From the NCBI RefSeq assembly GCF_025264685.1, contig NZ_CP073721.1, forward strand, positions 921,001-985,000: 64,000 nt of DNA, written 5' to 3'. Source of the DNA: Dactylosporangium roseum. Its GTDB lineage: Bacteria; Actinomycetota; Actinomycetes; Mycobacteriales; Micromonosporaceae. The notes beneath the pieces are model-generated. The model searched no databases and had not been told where the DNA came from. It saw nothing but the letters and a program-made list of their open reading frames with translations. The position numbers were made by a program, and so were the translations under genes. This document shows positions 60,986 to 64,000 of this stretch, one piece after another (positions within the stretch are counted from its first letter, which is position 1; each line of letters begins with the position of its first letter).

Positions 60986-62818
60986 ATGTCCGCACCAGCC
61001 ACGATCCCCGGCCTCGATCAGGCGCCGACGGCACATCCCCGGCTGCTCGCCTGGATCCGCGAGGTCGCCGAGCTCACCAGACCCGAACGGGTGGTGTGGT
61101 GCGACGGCTCCCAGGACGAATGGCGGCGGATCACCGACGAGCTGGTCGAGACCGGTGCGCTGGTGCGCCTCGACGAGGCGAAGCGGCCGAACTCGTTCTG
61201 GGCTCGCACCGATCCGTCCGACGTCGCCCGCGTCGAGGAGCGCACGTTCATCTGCTCCGTCGACGAGGCGGACGCCGGGCCCACGAACAACTGGATGGCG
61301 CCCGACGAGATGAAGCGCCGGATGACCGAGCTCTACGACGGCTGCATGCGGGGCCGGACGATGTACGTCGTCCCGTTCTGCATGGGGCCGCTCACGGCCG
61401 AGCAGCCGATGTTCGGCGTCGAGGTCACCGACTCGCCCTACGTGGTGGCGTCCATGCGGATCATGACCCGCATGGGCACCGCCGTGCTGGAGCGGATGGG
61501 CGTCGACGCCCCGTTCGTGCCCTGCCTGCACTCGGTCGGCGCGCCGCTCGAGCCCGGCCAGCAGGACGTCGCGTGGCCGTGCAGCGACACGAAGTACATC
61601 TCCCATTTCCCGGAGACGCGGGAGATCTGGAGCTACGGCTCCGGCTACGGCGGCAACTCGCTGCTGGGCAAGAAGTGCTACTCGCTGCGCATCGCCAGTG
61701 TGATGGGGCGCGACGAGGGCTGGCTCGCCGAGCACATGCTCATCCTCAAACTCACCTCGCCGGCCGGGGTGGTGAAGTACATCGCGGCGGCGTTCCCGAG
61801 CGCCTGCGGCAAGACCAACCTCGCCATGCTGGAGCCGACGATCCCGGGCTGGAAGGTCGAGACGCTCGGTGACGACATCGCCTGGATGCGTTTCGGCGAG
61901 GACGGCCGGCTCTACGCGGTCAACCCGGAGTTCGGGCTGTTCGGCGTCGCGCCGGGCACCGACTGGAAGACCAACCCCAACGCGATGCGGACGCTCGCGC
62001 AGGGCAACTCCCTCTTCACCAACGTGGCGCTCACCGACGACGGCGACATCTGGTGGGAGGGCATGGGTGAGCCGCCCGCGCACCTCACCGGCTGGAAGGG
62101 CCAGGACTGGACGCCGGCGTCCGACCAGCCGTCGTCGCACCCCAACTCGCGGTTCTGCACGCCGATCGAGCAGTGCCCGATCCTCGCCGACGAATACTCG
62201 GACCCCAAGGGTGTGCCGATCGACGCCATCCTGTTCGGCGGCCGGCGCAAGACGACCATCCCGCTGGTCGCCGAGGCCCGCGACTGGGTGCACGGCGTGT
62301 ACCTCGGCGCGACGCTGTCCAGCGAGACGACCGCCGCCGCCGTCGGGCAGGTCGGCGTCGTGCGCCGCGACCCGATGGCGATGCTGCCGTTCATCGGGTA
62401 CCACGGCGGCGACTACTTCCGGCACTGGATCGAGATGGGCAAGGGCGTCGACGGGGACCCGTCGAAGCTGCCGCGGATCTTCTACGTCAACTGGTTCCGC
62501 CGCGGCGAGGACGGGCGGTTCCTCTGGCCGGGCTTCGGGGAGAACTCCCGGGTGCTGAAATGGGTCGTCGAGCGCATCGAGGGCACCGCGGGCGCCGTCG
62601 AGACTCCGATCGGCCAGGTGCCGACGCCGGAGTCACTCGACGTGACCGGCCTGGACCTCTCCGCTGATGATCTCGCCGCCGTGCTGCGGGTCGACGTCGA
62701 CGAGTGGCGCGCCGAGGTGCCGCAGGTGGTCGAGTGGTTCGAGAAGTTCGGCGACAAGCTGCCGGGCGTGCTCTGGGCCGAGCTCGACGCGCTCAAGGCC
62801 CGCCTCGGCCTGGTCTGA
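60986..62818 (+). CDS. pckG: Phosphoenolpyruvate carboxykinase (GTP)
   Basis: 610 residues from ATG 60986. Converts oxaloacetate and GTP to PEP, GDP and CO2. P-loop-like [13 protein letters not shown] (with the reactive Cys), IGDDIAWM metal site, [23 protein letters not shown] and [22 protein letters not shown]. Monomeric GTP form typical of actinobacteria. The start was chosen at the MSAPATIP... ATG with a nearby ribosome site. Confidence 0.5.
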   Translation: MSAPATIPGLDQAPTAHPRLLAWIREVAELTRPERVVWCDGSQDEWRRITDELVETGALVRLDEAKRPNSFWARTDPSDVARVEERTFICSVDEADAGPTNNWMAPDEMKRRMTELYDGCMRGRTMYVVPFCMGPLTAEQPMFGVEVTDSPYVVASMRIMTRMGTAVLERMGVDAPFVPCLHSVGAPLEPGQQDVAWPCSDTKYISHFPETREIWSYGSGYGGNSLLGKKCYSLRIASVMGRDEGWLAEHMLILKLTSPAGVVKYIAAAFPSACGKTNLAMLEPTIPGWKVETLGDDIAWMRFGEDGRLYAVNPEFGLFGVAPGTDWKTNPNAMRTLAQGNSLFTNVALTDDGDIWWEGMGEPPAHLTGWKGQDWTPASDQPSSHPNSRFCTPIEQCPILADEYSDPKGVPIDAILFGGRRKTTIPLVAEARDWVHGVYLGATLSSETTAAAVGQVGVVRRDPMAMLPFIGYHGGDYFRHWIEMGKGVDGDPSKLPRIFYVNWFRRGEDGRFLWPGFGENSRVLKWVVERIEGTAGAVETPIGQVPTPESLDVTGLDLSADDLAAVLRVDVDEWRAEVPQVVEWFEKFGDKLPGVLWAELDALKARLGLV

Positions 62819-62935
62819 TGGCAGGACGGCGGCCGGTCCGGCAGCGGGCCGGCCGCCGTCCCTTCACAGAATCCGCACTGTCCGGTCCCGGCTGACGGTG
62901 TTGTTTTGCCCGGTAGGTCGCTAGTCTTCTGTGCC

Positions 62936-63706
62936 GTGGGCCTGCGTGACCTGGTTTACTCGCTGTACGAGAAGCGTCTCGCCCGAAAGTTGCACGGCAA
63001 ACCCCAGCCGGGTCACGTCGGGGTCATCGTCGACGGCAATCGCCGTTGGGCGCGGGAGATGGGCTACGTCGATCCCAACGACGGCCATCGTGTCGGCGCC
63101 GAGCGGATCAAGGAGCTGCTGCGCTGGTGCGACCTCGCCGGCGTCAAGCACGTGACGCTGTGGCTGCTGTCGACGGACAATCTGTCCCGGTCGGCGCAGG
63201 AGCTCGACCCCCTCCTGCAGATCATCGAAAACCTCGCGGCGGAGCTGGCCGACGAGCGCAACCCCTGGCAGCTACGCATCGTGGGCGCGCTCGACCTGCT
63301 GCCGAGCGCGAGCGCCCACGCGCTCAAGGCCGCCCAGGAGAAGACCGTCGACCGCACCGGCGGCGCGCAGGTCAGCCTGGCGGTCGGCTACGGCGGGCGG
63401 CGGGAGATCGCCGACGCGGTCCGGTCGCTGCTGCACGAGCACGCGAAGGCCGGCACGACGATCGAGGAGCTCGCCGAGATCCTCGACGTCGACCACATCT
63501 CCGACCATCTCTACACGCGTGGCCTGCCGGACCCCGACCTCGTCATCCGCACCAGCGGTGAGCAACGGCTCTCCGGCTTCCTGCTGTGGCAGAGCGCACA
63601 CTCGGAGTTCTACTTCTGCGACGTCCACTGGCCGAGCTTCCGCCGCACCGACTTCCTGCGCGCCCTGCGCTCCTACGCCAACCGCCAGCGCCGCTACGGC
63701 GTCTGA
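62936..63706 (+). CDS. uppS: cis-Prenyltransferase (UppS family)
   Basis: 256 residues from GTG 62936, with TAGTCT upstream and no ribosome site, so possibly leaderless. Catalytic Asp in GVIVDGNRRWAREMGY, LWLLSTDNLSR, and IRTSGEQRLSGFLLWQSAHSEFYF, the conserved end of Z-prenyl diphosphate synthases. Makes Z,E-farnesyl or decaprenyl diphosphate for cell-wall lipid carriers. Overlaps the convergent otsB end by 13 bases. Confidence 0.5.
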   Translation: MGLRDLVYSLYEKRLARKLHGKPQPGHVGVIVDGNRRWAREMGYVDPNDGHRVGAERIKELLRWCDLAGVKHVTLWLLSTDNLSRSAQELDPLLQIIENLAAELADERNPWQLRIVGALDLLPSASAHALKAAQEKTVDRTGGAQVSLAVGYGGRREIADAVRSLLHEHAKAGTTIEELAEILDVDHISDHLYTRGLPDPDLVIRTSGEQRLSGFLLWQSAHSEFYFCDVHWPSFRRTDFLRALRSYANRQRRYGV

Positions 63707-64000
63707 GCCAGCAGCCGCCCCAGCAGCGCCGGGACGTCCTCCGGGCCGTCGACGTGCAGGTCGGCGGCCTCGATCAGGGCCTGGCCGCTCTCGGCGTTGG
63801 CGACCGCGACACGCACGGCCAGGAAGTCCGGATCCGCCTCCGCGCGTGCGTCCAGGGCGGCGAACGCGCGCAGGTCGGCCACATCGTCGCCGAAATACCA
63901 GGCGCAGGTCAGCCCCTCGGTCTCCTCGCGCAGCACGCTGCCCTTGTCGCGCTGGCCCGGCGGCTTGAGCTCCAGCACCATCCGGCCGCTCTGCAGGCGC
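63694..64000 (-). CDS. otsB: Trehalose-6-phosphate phosphatase, 3' part
   Basis: The last about 100 codons of a gene entering from the right edge. LELKPPGQRDKGSVLREE carries the conserved GDKG-type metal/phosphate motif, followed by WYFGDDVADLRAFAAL (DD motif) and VRVAVANAESGQALIEAADLHVDGPEDV, all typical of the HAD-family phosphatase OtsB. Removes phosphate from trehalose-6-phosphate. Confidence 0.5.
   Translation of the reverse strand, partial: RLQSGRMVLELKPPGQRDKGSVLREETEGLTCAWYFGDDVADLRAFAALDARAEADPDFLAVRVAVANAESGQALIEAADLHVDGPEDVPALLGRLLAQTP

Overview
The window is high-GC actinobacterial DNA with many GTG starts and several probable leaderless mRNAs. WhiB, SsgA-like and DUF397 proteins, an acyl-CoA carboxylase with an epsilon subunit, and a GTP-dependent PEP carboxykinase point to a spore-forming actinomycete. 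Micromonosporaceae is my best guess from gene content; this is inference, with no database comparison.

Positions 1 to about 23,660 are the early half of an integrated temperate phage (or related element). More than 60 tightly overlapping, mostly tiny genes run leftwards from a divergent control region at 23,261-23,355, where an excisionase/Cro-like gene faces an immunity-repressor-like gene. The early operon carries a ParB-like protein, an SsgA-family developmental regulator, a cluster of one-helix membrane peptides, a cytosine DNA methyltransferase next to an HNH nuclease, a SLOG protein, a frameshifted LexA-like wing-helix gene, a WhiB regulator, a GIY-YIG nuclease, a replication-organiser-like gene with embedded iteron-like repeats, DUF397 and Cro/CI regulators, and an ASCH protein. 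At the far left is the most unusual part. A promoter is followed by three tandem RNAs with Y-RNA (Ro-binding) stems, two of them carrying a circularly permuted tRNA-like module (YrlA type). Directly downstream is the start of a Ro60/TROVE-domain protein gene, cut by the window edge. Integrase and structural genes are not in the window.

From 23,672 onward the DNA is ordinary chromosome. Nucleoside and sugar catabolism comes first (two aldehyde dehydrogenase-family genes, deoC, upp, a phosphohexomutase), with a secreted GH26-like hydrolase and a membrane Ser/Thr kinase. Next come an M20 amidohydrolase, a DUF4349 lipoprotein, an MBL-fold hydrolase, an endonuclease VIII-like glycosylase, an LpdA-type flavoprotein, a GGCT-like protein, a GNAT protein, a SCO6745-like protein and an exonuclease. 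A decayed thrS fragment and a short tandem repeat follow.

The right third holds acyl-CoA carboxylase functions (biotinylated alpha subunit, epsilon, beta, and biotin ligase), interrupted by a PadR-controlled ABC exporter, an insertion sequence, an O-methyltransferase, Maf, a large surface protein and a second Ser/Thr kinase. It ends with two GtrA membrane proteins, PEP carboxykinase, a cis-prenyltransferase and the 3' part of trehalose phosphatase. Three convergent gene junctions carry copies of one palindromic repeat of about 80 bp; the insertion sequence sits inside one copy.
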